64,000 bases of DNA from Microbacterium sp. PM5 (lineage in GTDB: Bacteria; Actinomycetota; Actinomycetes; Actinomycetales; Microbacteriaceae), in contig NZ_CP022162.1 of the NCBI RefSeq assembly GCF_003293595.1, positions 1,910,773-1,974,772 on the forward strand, read 5' to 3'. Every line of letters starts with the position of its first letter. Position 1 is the stretch's first letter. Made by a program: the position numbers and the translations under genes. The notes beneath the pieces were generated by a model. The model ran no database searches. It had not been told where the DNA came from and was given only the letters and a program-made list of their open reading frames with translations. This document shows positions 1 through 8,625 of this stretch, piece by piece.

Positions 1-551
1 TGGGCGACCTCCGTGGGCGCCGTCGCCGACCGCTCGGGCTCGGGCACCTTCTCGACCATGGCGCGGTAGAACAGGCTCGCCGCCGTGTAGGGATCGAGCC
101 GCTGCTCCCGCGTTCCCCAGCCGTCCTGCTGCTGGAAGAGACCGATCGAGGTCGTGCGTGAGCCGTCGGGGTTGGTCACCCCGCTCGTCTCCCAATCGCC
201 GTAGTCGATGTTCTGCAGACTGGACTCCCCCAGCGCCGTCATCACTGCGATCGTCTGGTCGCGCGCAGGCAACCCCGCGTCGCGTCCGGCCGCCACGATG
301 CTGCGCGCGTTGTCCAGCTGCTGCCGTCCGAATCCCTCCGCCTCCGCGCAGACCGCGGCATGACGGACGGCCTGACCGATCGCCACCCCCGCGACGCCGA
401 GACCGGTGGCGAGCACCGCCACGACCGCCCACGCGAGTGCCCGGCGACGTCGCAGCTGACGTCGCCGCCGGGCGCTGAGGGCCGGACGGCGACGAACGGG
501 CCGACGCCTCGTCGAGCCGCCGCGGCCGGATGTCGAGGAGCGCGAGGTCAC
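1..551 (-). CDS. lysozyme-fold membrane protein, 3' end outside window (partial)
   Basis: The GTG at 551 opens a frame of 183 residues that runs off the left edge. An Arg-rich tail (about residues 15-38) precedes one membrane segment (about 38-60). The outer part carries a GESSL motif (108-112) and a SIGLFQQ motif (135-141) with a downstream GWGT. This is the pattern of actinobacterial lysozyme-fold or transglycosylase-like cell-wall proteins, in which the Glu of the first motif would be the acid. An AGGAT about 8 bases upstream supports the start. Peptidoglycan cleavage is inferred from the motifs. The C-terminal part, which might hold a peptidase or binding domain, is not visible. Confidence 0.7.
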   Translation of the reverse strand, partial: MTSRSSTSGRGGSTRRRPVRRRPALSARRRRQLRRRRALAWAVVAVLATGLGVAGVAIGQAVRHAAVCAEAEGFGRQQLDNARSIVAAGRDAGLPARDQTIAVMTALGESSLQNIDYGDWETSGVTNPDGSRTTSIGLFQQQDGWGTREQRLDPYTAASLFYRAMVEKVPEPERSATAPTEVA

Positions 552-640
552 CGCGGCATCCTGTCACGCGCGACTATCCGTCACCCGAACGTCGGCTGAT
601 CACCGCCCGCAGGGCTTCCGGCAGCGGGGAGGCTTTCGAC

Positions 641-1528
641 TCAACCGATGGGCTCGACGGCAGCGCGAACACGGCGTCCAGCGGCGCGCACGGCTCCGAT
701 GGATGCCGCGATCACCATCACGATTCCCACGATCTCGAGCCACGCCAGGTGCTGTCCGAGCAGCGCCCACCCGGCCAACGCCGCCACTGCCGGGGCGAGC
801 GACATCAGGATGGCGAACGCCGCCGCCGGAAGCCGGCGCAGGGCGATCAGCTCGAACGCGTACGGCAGGGTCGACGACAGCAGGGCGACCGCAGCGCCGA
901 GCCCGAGCATCTCCGGTCGCAGCAGCGCTGCGCCCGCCTGGACGATGCCGAACGGCAGCGACAGGAGGGCGCCGATGGCCATCGCGACGGCCAGACCGTC
1001 CAGGCGCGGGAACGCCGCGCCGACACGCGCCGACGCAAGGATGTAGATCGCCCAGCTCGCCGCGGCTCCGAGGGCGAACAGCACCCCGAGGACGTCGAGT
1101 CGATCCCATCCGCCGCCGGCAAGGGCGACGACGCCGACGAGCGCGATGCCGGCCCAGAGCCAGGACGAGCGACGTCGCCCCGCGATGATCGACAGCGTGA
1201 GCGGTCCGAGCACCTCGATCGTCACGGTCACTCCCAGCGGAAGCCGCTGCAGCGCGAGGTAGAACAACCCGTTCATCGTGCCGAGAACGACCCCGAACAC
1301 GATGACGTCGCGCCACGCCCGCGCCGCGTGGCCGCGCAGCCGTGGCCGCGCGACGGCGAGGAGGATCAGCGCGGAGAACGCGAGGCGCAGCATCATCATG
1401 CCGAGCGGGCCGACGTGCGGAAAGAGCGTGACCGCGATCGCGGCGCCGCCCTCCTGACACACGAGGCCGGCAACGACGAGGCCGACCGCGCCCGGCGCCC
1501 CCGAAGCAGGTGGTCGCGCGGCGCTCAT
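641..1528 (-). CDS. EamA/RhtA-family drug/metabolite exporter
   Basis: A 295-residue, all-hydrophobic protein with about ten membrane segments, the usual size and layout of the EamA (DMT) superfamily. The early stretch with QEGGAA, then LFPHVG and a LRLAFSAL helix, matches the RhtA branch (threonine/homoserine-type efflux). It would sit in the cytoplasmic membrane and export small polar metabolites; the substrate is not deducible. Only 24 bases separate its start from the 3' end of the lipoprotein gene upstream on the same strand, so the two may share a transcript. The ATG at 1528 is the natural N-terminus just before the first helix. Confidence 0.8.
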   Translation of the reverse strand: MSAARPPASGAPGAVGLVVAGLVCQEGGAAIAVTLFPHVGPLGMMMLRLAFSALILLAVARPRLRGHAARAWRDVIVFGVVLGTMNGLFYLALQRLPLGVTVTIEVLGPLTLSIIAGRRRSSWLWAGIALVGVVALAGGGWDRLDVLGVLFALGAAASWAIYILASARVGAAFPRLDGLAVAMAIGALLSLPFGIVQAGAALLRPEMLGLGAAVALLSSTLPYAFELIALRRLPAAAFAILMSLAPAVAALAGWALLGQHLAWLEIVGIVMVIAASIGAVRAAGRRVRAAVEPIG

Positions 1529-1552
1529 CGGCGGCTCACGCGGCGCTCGGAC

Positions 1553-2815
1553 TCACGGGATCGGGCAGACCGCGGCGGCCGTCACCTGCGCGGCCATGTC
1601 CTCCGCGGTCCAGGGCAGCCCCGCTTGCGGGGCGGTGCGTCCCGCCGCCGCCGGCGCCTTCGACGCGATGGCAGCGAGCTCCCAGGCGAGACTGCGGACG
1701 AGGTCGGCCGATGCCCGCGAGTTGTTCAAGGTGACGACGACGCTCATGCCGGTCGTGCGGTCGGCGAACGCCGCCGTCAGCGCGCCGGGGACCGAGCCGT
1801 ACTGCCCGATGAGGCTGCCGGCTTGGTAGCTCCCCCCGCGCGCCGTGAACCAGGACGGGCCGTTCGCCACCGCCGGCAGCGGGTTCTCGAAGCGGCCGGG
1901 GGCGTCGTAGGGACGCAGCCCCATCGCCAGCGCCTGCACGTATCGGCCCACATCGGCGAGGTCGCTGATGACCCCGGATGCCGTGAAGCCGGCGCTCGAG
2001 GACAAGCCGACGATCGGGGTCGGCGCGGTGCACGCGGCGGTGCCGTCGGCCGCCGCGCCCGTCCACAGGCCGTTCAGGTCGGCGGTGCCGTTGTCGGGCA
2101 ACGACGTGGAGGTCATCCCGTTCGGGCCGAACACGTACTGCTGATAGAGCTGCGCCGCCGTCTTGCTGGTCGCGCGCTCGAGGGCGAACCCGAGCAGCAC
2201 GTAACCGGTGTCGGAGTCGGCGAACACGGTGCCCGGCTGCACGTTCGATGCCTGGGACATTCCGAAAGCCATCAGCTCCCGCGGAGTCCAGACGCGGGAG
2301 GGCGTGGCACGCATGCGCGCATCGACGGTCGGATCGTACGCGCCGATACCCGATGTCGAATCGCAGAGCTGACCGAGCGTCAGGCCGTCCCGAGCACCCT
2401 GATCGCCCAGACCCGTCACGTATTTGCCGACCGGGTCGTCCAACGAGACCACGCCGTCGTGGACGAGGCCGTAGAGCACGTCGCATGTCATCGACCGCGT
2501 CGCCGCGCCGGCGTGAAAGGTCATGGCGTCGTTCACCGCAGCGCCGCCGGGAGCGACCGTACCTACTCCCGCGTCCCAGACACCCGCCCACGGGACCCGC
2601 ACGCCCACGATCGCGGCCGACGCGCCCGACGCGGCCACGGCGCGCTCGACGGCCGTCTGCAGCTGGGCCTGAACATCGCCACCGATGGCGGCATCCACCT
2701 GGTCCGGCAACGGCAACGACACCGTTTGGCTCGACGAGCACGCAGCCAGCGCGAGCGCCAGCGCGAGCGTACCGGCCATCGCCGCAAGACGCCGCGATCG
2801 ACGAAGAGCCCGCAT
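1553..2815 (-). CDS. serine-hydrolase (beta-lactamase fold) lipoprotein with degenerate active site
   Basis: A 420-residue lipoprotein: Arg-rich n-region, hydrophobic core, lipobox LAAC with Cys26, then a beta-lactamase/PBP-like fold recognisable from LDDPVGKY, STSGI and GYVLLG. The catalytic SxxK position reads AATR (Ala104, Arg107), the YxN position reads DSD (Asp200, Asp202), and the third motif, normally HxG or KTG, reads QYG (338-340). All three motifs are lost, so peptidase or lactamase activity is unlikely and a binding or scaffold role is more plausible. The start is placed at ATG 2815 because GGGGGTGAGG precedes it; the open frame extends further upstream without support. The nucleotides at 2500-2535 were checked by hand. 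Confidence 0.8.
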   Translation of the reverse strand: MRALRRSRRLAAMAGTLALALALAACSSSQTVSLPLPDQVDAAIGGDVQAQLQTAVERAVAASGASAAIVGVRVPWAGVWDAGVGTVAPGGAAVNDAMTFHAGAATRSMTCDVLYGLVHDGVVSLDDPVGKYVTGLGDQGARDGLTLGQLCDSTSGIGAYDPTVDARMRATPSRVWTPRELMAFGMSQASNVQPGTVFADSDTGYVLLGFALERATSKTAAQLYQQYVFGPNGMTSTSLPDNGTADLNGLWTGAAADGTAACTAPTPIVGLSSSAGFTASGVISDLADVGRYVQALAMGLRPYDAPGRFENPLPAVANGPSWFTARGGSYQAGSLIGQYGSVPGALTAAFADRTTGMSVVVTLNNSRASADLVRSLAWELAAIASKAPAAAGRTAPQAGLPWTAEDMAAQVTAAAVCPIP

Positions 2816-2900
2816 CCTCACCCCCTGGTCAGTCCTCTCAGCGTAGATCACGATGCGCATACGACCCGACCGCCGTGACGCTCCTGTGACGATTGCGTCG

Positions 2901-2916
2901 CGGGGCCATTGCCCCG
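2901..2916. other. small GC hairpin between divergent genes
   Basis: CGGGGC and GCCCCG flank a CATT loop, a perfect 6-bp stem in the 148-bp gap between the divergent lipoprotein and DUF2470 genes. It has no T-run. It could be a regulatory site or chance in GC-rich DNA. Confidence 0.3.
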
Positions 2917-2950
2917 GGAGGGGGGCCGTCGCGCCCCGTGCACCCGCCCC

Positions 2951-2956
2951 TAAGGT
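2951..2956 (+). promoter_or_regulatory. -10 element of the DUF2470 gene (leaderless)
   Basis: TAAGGT lies exactly seven bases before the ATG at 2964, the spacing that places transcription start at or next to the start codon. No Shine-Dalgarno sequence is present. Confidence 0.5.
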
Positions 2957-2963
2957 GGGTGCC

Positions 2964-3275
2964 ATGGCGCACACCTTCGACGACGACACTCTGACCGGCG
3001 TTCTCGGCCACATGAACGACGACCACTCCGACGACAACCTGCTCATCGCGCGGGCATTCTCCCCCGATGCCGATGTCGTCGCCTCCGAGATGGTCACGTT
3101 CGACGGCGAGGCCGGCCAGTGGCATGTCACTCGCGCCGACGGTGGTGACGACGTCATCCGCATCCCCTGGCCTGGCGGCCAGATCAGCGAGCGACGGGAC
3201 GTGCGCCGCGAGATCGTCGCCCTGTACGACGAGGCGTGTGCACGTCTGGGGATCACGCCACGCCCGCACGGGTAG
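2964..3275 (+). CDS. DUF2470-domain protein
   Basis: A 103-residue soluble protein that is essentially one DUF2470 domain: a HMNDDHSDDNL motif near residues 14-24 followed by the beta-rich half. DUF2470 occurs alone or at the C-terminus of HugZ-like heme-utilisation proteins, where the His-rich helix contacts heme. It lies 80 bp upstream of a heme oxygenase on the same strand, so a part in heme iron handling is a reasonable inference. The ATG at 2964 is chosen over the upstream open frame because it opens the domain and follows a -10 element by seven bases. Confidence 0.8.
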   Translation: MAHTFDDDTLTGVLGHMNDDHSDDNLLIARAFSPDADVVASEMVTFDGEAGQWHVTRADGGDDVIRIPWPGGQISERRDVRREIVALYDEACARLGITPRPHG

Positions 3276-3319
3276 TCGGGGCGGACCGGGCGCTCAGCGA
3301 TCCCGCAGGCAACCTTCAG

Positions 3320-3348
3320 TTTAGGTGAGCCTTAGTTTCAACTACACT
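3320..3348 (+). promoter_or_regulatory. iron-box (DtxR/IdeR-like) promoter of the heme oxygenase gene
   Basis: TTAGGTGAGCCTTAGTTTC (3321-3339) matches about 12 of 19 positions of the DtxR/IdeR consensus, with the left half TTAGGT and the central AG-C intact. A -10-like TACACT (3343-3348) ends seven bases before the GTG start at 3356, and a -35-like TTTAGG begins at 3320. The box covers the spacer, so repression by iron-loaded DtxR/IdeR is expected. Confidence 0.6.
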
Positions 3349-3355
3349 GACGGTT

Positions 3356-4015
3356 GTGACCCAGCCGATCCCGTTCTCCACCGCCCTGCGCGAGCGTTCG
3401 CGTACCGCCCACTCCGGCAGCGAGCACGCCGGATTCATGGACGATCTGATGCGCGGTCGCGGCACGCGCGACGACTACGTCGCGCTCGTCGCACAGCACT
3501 GGTTCATCTACGAGGCACTCGAGGCCGCCGCCGAGACCATGCGAGACGATCCGATCGCGGCGCCGTTCATCAGCGAGAAGCTCACGCGCCTGCCCGCGAT
3601 CGAGTCCGACCTCGCCTTCCTGATCGGCGACGACTGGCGCGAACGGATCGCGCCGCTTCCGACGACCACCCGCTACGTCGAGCGCATCCGAGAAGTCGGC
3701 GCGAGCTGGCCGGGCGGTTTCGTTGCCCACCACTACACCCGGTATCTCGGCGACCTGTCAGGAGGCCTGTTCATCGGAAAGCTGATGGCACGCCAGTTCG
3801 GCTTCGAGACGAACGGCATCGGCTTCTACCTCTTCGACGAGATCGCCGACCCCGCCGCCTTCAAGGACGTCTACCGCGAGCAGCTCGACGCCGTCGCCTG
3901 GGATGCCGCGGAGCGCGAGCGCGTCATCGACGAGGTGCTCGCCGCGTACCAGTTCAACACCGACCTCTTCGTCGATCTCGCCACCGCCAAGGCCGCCGCC
4001 GCGGCATCCGCCTGA
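3356..4015 (+). CDS. hmuO: heme oxygenase (biliverdin-producing), HmuO-like
   Basis: A 219-residue soluble all-helical protein of the canonical heme oxygenase family, which splits heme to biliverdin, CO and ferrous iron. The proximal heme ligand is His19 in RTAHSGSEH, and the distal helix carries GDLSGG (132-137), the glycine motif that flexes over bound heme. Length matches corynebacterial HmuO (about 215 residues). A DtxR-like box over its promoter suggests iron-starvation induction, and the DUF2470 gene upstream may take part in heme use. The GTG start sits seven bases after a -10 element with no ribosome site, so the mRNA is probably leaderless. Confidence 0.92.
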   Translation: MTQPIPFSTALRERSRTAHSGSEHAGFMDDLMRGRGTRDDYVALVAQHWFIYEALEAAAETMRDDPIAAPFISEKLTRLPAIESDLAFLIGDDWRERIAPLPTTTRYVERIREVGASWPGGFVAHHYTRYLGDLSGGLFIGKLMARQFGFETNGIGFYLFDEIADPAAFKDVYREQLDAVAWDAAERERVIDEVLAAYQFNTDLFVDLATAKAAAAASA

Positions 4016-4035
4016 CCCCGCGTTTCACCCGAGGG

Positions 4036-5430
4036 TCAGAAGCCGGCGGCGCGGACCCCGGCCATGAACCGGCGGACGTCGGCATCCACGAGGATGTCGC
4101 TCGGACGCAGCGGGCGCGACAGGTAGAGGCCGTCGAGCGAGGTCAGCCGTGACAGCGCCACGTAGGTCTGCCCCGGCGCGAACGCCCCCGAGCCCAGGTC
4201 GATGACGGCGCGGTCGTACGTCTTGCCCTGCGACTTGTGGATCGTCACCGCCCATGCCAGTCGCAGCGGGAACTGAGTGAACTCGGCCACGATCTCGCGG
4301 GTGAGCTTTCGCGAGCCGGGATCGTACGCATAGCGGAACCTCTCCCAGACGGCCGGCTCGACGTCGACCTCCTCGCCGTCGAGCTCGACGCGCACCGTGC
4401 CTCCGGCGATGCGCGTGACGGTGCCGATCGAGCCGTTCACCCACCGCGGGCCGTCCCCACGACCGCCCACATCGTTGCGGAGGAACATGACCTGCGCGCC
4501 GACCTTGAGCTGCAGTTCGGTGTCGGCGGGGTACGACGCCTCACCGCGCCCGAAGTCGCCACTGACGTCGGCGCGCGCCGTCTGCACCGGACCGGGCAGG
4601 GCGTCGAGATGACGCTGGTTGATGCGCGAGACGATGTCGTTGCGCGTCGCGAGCGTGATGATCGGAGGCTCGCCCTCGACCGGCTCGGGCACCGGGCGTG
4701 CTCCCGCCGCGTTCAGCATGCCCGCGATCTCTGCGGTCACCACCCCGTGGCGCACGGCGTTCAGCATCGCCTTGAACCCGTCGTCGGCCTGGCGATGGAT
4801 CTGACGCAGTTCGCGGATGTGCAGCGGCGCCCCGACCCGGCCGAGGTCGAGCAGCCCGTCGGAACGGATCGCGGAGCCGTCCGTCGACGGGCCCGCCCAC
4901 ACCTGCGCGTCGAAGAACCAGAACGACCGGTAGTGGTCCTGGATGTAGCGCAGCTCATCACCGCGCGGCGGCACGGGAGAGAGCTGGTAGGGGTCGCCGA
5001 ACATGATGATCTGCACGCCGCCGAAGGGTTCGGAGCGGCGCCCCCGCGCCTGACGCAGTGAGCGGTCGATGGCATCCATCAGATCGGCGTTGACCATCGA
5101 CACCTCATCGATCACGAGGGTGTCTATCGCTTTGAGCACGCGACGCGCAGGCTCGGACTGCTCGAGCTCGCTGTCGGCGATGAGTCCGATCGGCAGCCGG
5201 AAGAGGGAGTGGATCGTCTGCCCCTCGACGTTCAGGGCGGCCACTCCTGTCGGGGCGCAGACGGCGATCTGCTTCTCGGTGTTCCAGGCGAGGTGCTGGA
5301 GGAGGGTGGACTTCCCCGTTCCCGCGCGCCCGGTCACGAACACGTGCTCCCGCGTGTCCTCGATGAGGCGGAAGAGCTCCTCCTGCTCGGCGGAGAGGGA
5401 GGGGATGGTCACCGGATCCATGCTAGCCAT
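4036..5430 (-). CDS. Pif1/RecD-like DNA helicase
   Basis: A 464-residue superfamily 1B helicase. Walker A is GRAGTGKST (34-42), Walker B VIDEVSM near 110-116, followed by a GDPYQLSP sensor motif and a late VTIHKSQG motif; together these fit the Pif1 family (5'-3' DNA unwinding, G-quadruplex or replication-fork work). Residues 246-253 contain PVPEPVEG between conserved blocks, a peptide often produced by translation of actinobacterial dispersed repeats. The first ATG (5430) lacks a clear ribosome site; the ATG nine bases later is also possible. It diverges from the next gene with only 26 bp between the starts, so the promoters must overlap. Confidence 0.88.
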   Translation of the reverse strand: MASMDPVTIPSLSAEQEELFRLIEDTREHVFVTGRAGTGKSTLLQHLAWNTEKQIAVCAPTGVAALNVEGQTIHSLFRLPIGLIADSELEQSEPARRVLKAIDTLVIDEVSMVNADLMDAIDRSLRQARGRRSEPFGGVQIIMFGDPYQLSPVPPRGDELRYIQDHYRSFWFFDAQVWAGPSTDGSAIRSDGLLDLGRVGAPLHIRELRQIHRQADDGFKAMLNAVRHGVVTAEIAGMLNAAGARPVPEPVEGEPPIITLATRNDIVSRINQRHLDALPGPVQTARADVSGDFGRGEASYPADTELQLKVGAQVMFLRNDVGGRGDGPRWVNGSIGTVTRIAGGTVRVELDGEEVDVEPAVWERFRYAYDPGSRKLTREIVAEFTQFPLRLAWAVTIHKSQGKTYDRAVIDLGSGAFAPGQTYVALSRLTSLDGLYLSRPLRPSDILVDADVRRFMAGVRAAGF

Positions 5431-5444
5431 CAGGAAGGGTTTCC

Positions 5445-5450
5445 TAGACT
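5445..5450 (+). promoter_or_regulatory. -10 element, leaderless start of the 5457 gene
   Basis: TAGACT ends six bases before the GTG at 5457. It lies inside the 26-bp divergent gap shared with the Pif1-like helicase. Confidence 0.45.
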
Positions 5451-5456
5451 GGAGCT

Positions 5457-6566
5457 GTGGACGGGGTGGTGGGTGAGCAGGCGCGCGCCGCAGAGGCGGG
5501 TACGGATGCCGCGACGCGCCCTTCCCCGGCCCGTCGCAGAAGCCGTCGGCTGGCGTTCGACCTGGCCGCCCTGTCCGTCGTCGGGCTGCTCCTGGTCGGC
5601 GCGATCGGGGCGGCGACCGTCACGGTGTACCGCGACCTGTACAGCCCCGGCGCTTTCGTCACGCGCTATCTCAGCCTGCTCAGCGAGGGGCGGGTCCCCG
5701 AAGCGCTCGCCCTGCCCGGGGTGCCGATCGCATCCTCCGATCTCACGGATGCCGGGCTTCCCGGCGACGCGAGCGAAGCGCTCTTGCGCCGCGCGGCGCT
5801 CGCTCCGCTCAGCGACATCCGTGTCGTGGGCGAGCAGGCGTCCGACGGCGTCGAGCTCGTGACGGTGTCGTACCAGGCCGGCCCGCACGCCGGGACCTCC
5901 ACGTTCCGCGTGGAGCGGGCGGGATGGGTCGGACTGGCCCCCACCTGGCGATTCGCGCAGAGCCCGCTGGCGGTGATCGATCTGACCCTGCGCGGTGCGA
6001 CCGCCTTCTCCGTGAACGGGTTCGCGGTCGACACCCGCCAGGTCTCGCCCGACGGCACGAAGGCCGATCCTCTGGCACCGGTCGCGTTGCTCGTGTTCTC
6101 GCCCGGCCTCTACTCGATCTCCGTCGACACGCCGGTCTCGTCCAGCCCAGGGGTGGCGGTTCTCTCCGATACGCCCCAGGCCGAGGTGCCCGTGGACATC
6201 CAGACTCAGCCGACCTCCACCTTCGTCGACGTCGTGCAGGAACGTGTGGAGTCGTTCCTCACCGCGTGCACGACGCAGCAGGTGCTGCAGCCCACCGGCT
6301 GCCCCTTCGGTCTGCAGGTACGCAACCGGATCCTCGAGCCGCCCGTGTGGTCGATGGTCACCCCGCCCAAGATCGCCCTGCGGCCCGACGGCGCCGGATG
6401 GTCGATCGTCCCCGCGGATGCCGCGGCGCACGTGGTCGTCGACATCAAGTCGATCTTCGACGGCACGGTGACCCACGTCGACGAGGATGTGCCGTTCCGG
6501 GTCGGCGGCACGATCACGATGCTGCCCGACGGCACCGCCTCGATCCAGGTGCAGTCCGCCGGTTGA
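5457..6566 (+). CDS. membrane-anchored extracytoplasmic protein of unknown function
   Basis: I do not recognise a family. The 369-residue protein has a basic N-terminus, one membrane segment (about residues 33-55) and a long outer part rich in beta-type sequence (repeated TFRVER, FSVNGFAVD, YSISVDTP patterns), so it is a type II membrane-anchored protein with a beta domain facing the cell wall. Two cysteines near residues 272 and 282 could form a disulfide. The GTG at 5457 follows a TAGACT by six bases. It stands alone, convergent with the CopD-CtaG gene 19 bp downstream. Confidence 0.7.
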   Translation: MDGVVGEQARAAEAGTDAATRPSPARRRSRRLAFDLAALSVVGLLLVGAIGAATVTVYRDLYSPGAFVTRYLSLLSEGRVPEALALPGVPIASSDLTDAGLPGDASEALLRRAALAPLSDIRVVGEQASDGVELVTVSYQAGPHAGTSTFRVERAGWVGLAPTWRFAQSPLAVIDLTLRGATAFSVNGFAVDTRQVSPDGTKADPLAPVALLVFSPGLYSISVDTPVSSSPGVAVLSDTPQAEVPVDIQTQPTSTFVDVVQERVESFLTACTTQQVLQPTGCPFGLQVRNRILEPPVWSMVTPPKIALRPDGAGWSIVPADAAAHVVVDIKSIFDGTVTHVDEDVPFRVGGTITMLPDGTASIQVQSAG

Positions 6567-6585
6567 TCCCGACGGGCCGCCGCCC

Positions 6586-8592
6586 TCAGCGTGTGAGGCG
6601 GGCCTCCCGCGCATCGCGGGCTGCGAGCTGGGCGAGCTTCGCGTTGTAGGCCTCGAGCTCGGCATCCCCCGTCCGATCGGCGTGGCGATCGCCGCGACGC
6701 TGGGCACGTTCGTCGGTGCGGCTCCACTGGATCGCCACGGTGATCGCGAGGATCAGGGTCGGGATCTCGCCGATCGACCACGCGATGCCACCCCCGGTGT
6801 ACTGGTCGACCAGCGGCGGCTCTCCCCACGTGCGTCCCATCGAACCGAACCACTCGGCGACGAACAGCCCCGACGACATCATGATCGAGATGCCGAAGAA
6901 CGCGTGCATGGCCATGACGCCGATCAGCGTGAGCAGCCGGAACGGGTAGGGGTAGCGCAGGGGCACCGGGTCGATGCCGACGAGCGACTGCACGAACAGG
7001 TAGCCCGAGATGAGGAAGTGGGCGACCATCCACTCGTGTCCGAGGTGATCGTAGAGCGTCCAGCGGAAGAGATCGGTGTAGTAGAACGCCCAGAGTGATC
7101 CGACGAACATCGCGGCCGCGAACAGCGGATGGGTGACGACGCGCGCGAACGGCGTGTGCACCGCCCACAGGATCCACTCGCGCCCGCCGCGCGAGCCGTC
7201 GTCGCGCTTGGCGATGGCCCGCGAGGCGAGCGTCACGGGGGCACCGAAGACGAGCATCATCGGAATGGCCATCGTCAGCAGCATGTGGCCCATCATGTGC
7301 ATGCTGAACAGATAGTCCTGGTACGCGTTGATCGGACCGCTCGTCACCCACAGCAGCGAGAGCATGCCCAGGACCCACAGCAGCGTGCGGTACACCGGCC
7401 AGCGGTCGCCGCGGCGATGCAGGCGCCACGCGCCGGCGAGGTAGAAGAAGAGGCCGAAGCCGACGGCGAACACCCACAGGATGTCGATGTCCCACTGCGT
7501 GAACCAGCGCGAGATGGTCAATTCGGGCGGCAGCGGCACCTCGGTGAGGATCTCCGCGGGCGTCTTGACGTCGGGAAGGCGCGTGTCGACCGGTGGGGGA
7601 GTTCGCGACAGCGCGACCGCCGCCCCGCTGGCGATGCCCATGAACACGAGCTCGAGCGTGACCAGACCCCAGAACCGGCGCGACGAGCGCTCGCCGCTCG
7701 GCTTCTCGTCCCGCTGGATACGCGAGATCAGCCCGGTGCGGTACCGCGCGCCGAGCGCCCCCATCAGCAGCAGCGCGACGACCTTCACGCCGAGCAGGGC
7801 CCCGTAGGCCGACAGCAGATACTTGGGCTCGACGACGCCGACGGCGGCACGTGCGACGCCCGACAGTGAGACGACGACGAAGGCCACGAGGGCGATGCTC
7901 GAGTACCGCGCCAGGACGTCGCCCAGCTCGGCTCCCCGCAGCTGGGGTCGCAGCACCATCAACAGCAGCAGGCCGCCGAGCCAGGCGGCGGCGGCGATGA
8001 TGTGCAAAGCGAGTGCGGAGACGGCGATGTTGTGGCCGGCGTCGTCGCCGGAGTGGCCCTGGGTGGCCATCGGCACGAGGCTGGCGATCGCCAGGGCGGC
8101 CACGAACAACGTCGAGGTCCATCCACGGACGGCGAAGGTGAGCACCGTCAGCGCGGCTCCGGCAAGGGTGGTCAGCGCCCAGGCGCGACCGGGGTCGGTC
8201 GACACCAGGAAGCGCCCCAACTGGCCACCGAACTCGGCGCCGGCGTTCGGGGTGGCATTGAAGATGTTGACGAACGTGAAGAAGGCGGTGAACCCGCTCG
8301 CGACCGTGAAGAGGGCGGCCGAGATGGATGCCACGTCCAGCGCCGTGTCGAAGGGGCGCTCCCCCGCGCGCAGCGCGAACAGCGCGAGCACGAGCGATCC
8401 GATCATGCCCGCCGCCGACAGGTTCACGCCGAGAGTGACGATCGGCAGCCCCCAGCGCACGACCGGGCCGGCGTCACCGACGAGCAGCGGGGCGGCACCC
8501 CCGCCGAACACGAGCCCGAGCACGAGGGAGACGAGGGCGGCCGCGACGAGGATCGCCGGGCCCACGAAACGCATCACACGGGTCGGGATCAC
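6586..8592 (-). CDS. CopD-CtaG fusion: copper import / cytochrome oxidase assembly membrane protein
   Basis: A 668-residue polytopic protein. The first half holds several helices and a CopD domain (about 200-330, with GHSGDDAGHN and ALHIIAAAAWLGG). The second half, from about 370, is a caa3-type CtaG domain with HMMGHM, HPLFAAAMF and HEWMVAHFL, whose His and Met residues suit copper handling. Such fusions are typical of actinobacteria and are thought to deliver copper for cytochrome oxidase assembly. The C-terminus is charged and cytoplasmic. The GTG start at 8592 lies six bases after a TAGGCT -10, so the transcript is probably leaderless. Confidence 0.88.
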   Translation of the reverse strand: MIPTRVMRFVGPAILVAAALVSLVLGLVFGGGAAPLLVGDAGPVVRWGLPIVTLGVNLSAAGMIGSLVLALFALRAGERPFDTALDVASISAALFTVASGFTAFFTFVNIFNATPNAGAEFGGQLGRFLVSTDPGRAWALTTLAGAALTVLTFAVRGWTSTLFVAALAIASLVPMATQGHSGDDAGHNIAVSALALHIIAAAAWLGGLLLLMVLRPQLRGAELGDVLARYSSIALVAFVVVSLSGVARAAVGVVEPKYLLSAYGALLGVKVVALLLMGALGARYRTGLISRIQRDEKPSGERSSRRFWGLVTLELVFMGIASGAAVALSRTPPPVDTRLPDVKTPAEILTEVPLPPELTISRWFTQWDIDILWVFAVGFGLFFYLAGAWRLHRRGDRWPVYRTLLWVLGMLSLLWVTSGPINAYQDYLFSMHMMGHMLLTMAIPMMLVFGAPVTLASRAIAKRDDGSRGGREWILWAVHTPFARVVTHPLFAAAMFVGSLWAFYYTDLFRWTLYDHLGHEWMVAHFLISGYLFVQSLVGIDPVPLRYPYPFRLLTLIGVMAMHAFFGISIMMSSGLFVAEWFGSMGRTWGEPPLVDQYTGGGIAWSIGEIPTLILAITVAIQWSRTDERAQRRGDRHADRTGDAELEAYNAKLAQLAARDAREARLTR

Positions 8593-8598
8593 CCGTCC

Positions 8599-8604
8599 AG
8601 CCTA
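8599..8604 (-). promoter_or_regulatory. -10 element, leaderless start of the CopD-CtaG gene
   Basis: TAGGCT on the minus strand, six bases before the GTG at 8592; no ribosome site lies between them. Confidence 0.5.
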
Positions 8605-8625
8605 CGCGGCGCCGGACACGCCGAA

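Noticed and set aside
530-2878. A 782-residue plus-strand reading frame across the exporter and lipoprotein genes
   Set aside because: It is Arg/His/Asp-rich with no fold, and lies opposite two clear genes on the minus strand; it is a GC-driven shadow.
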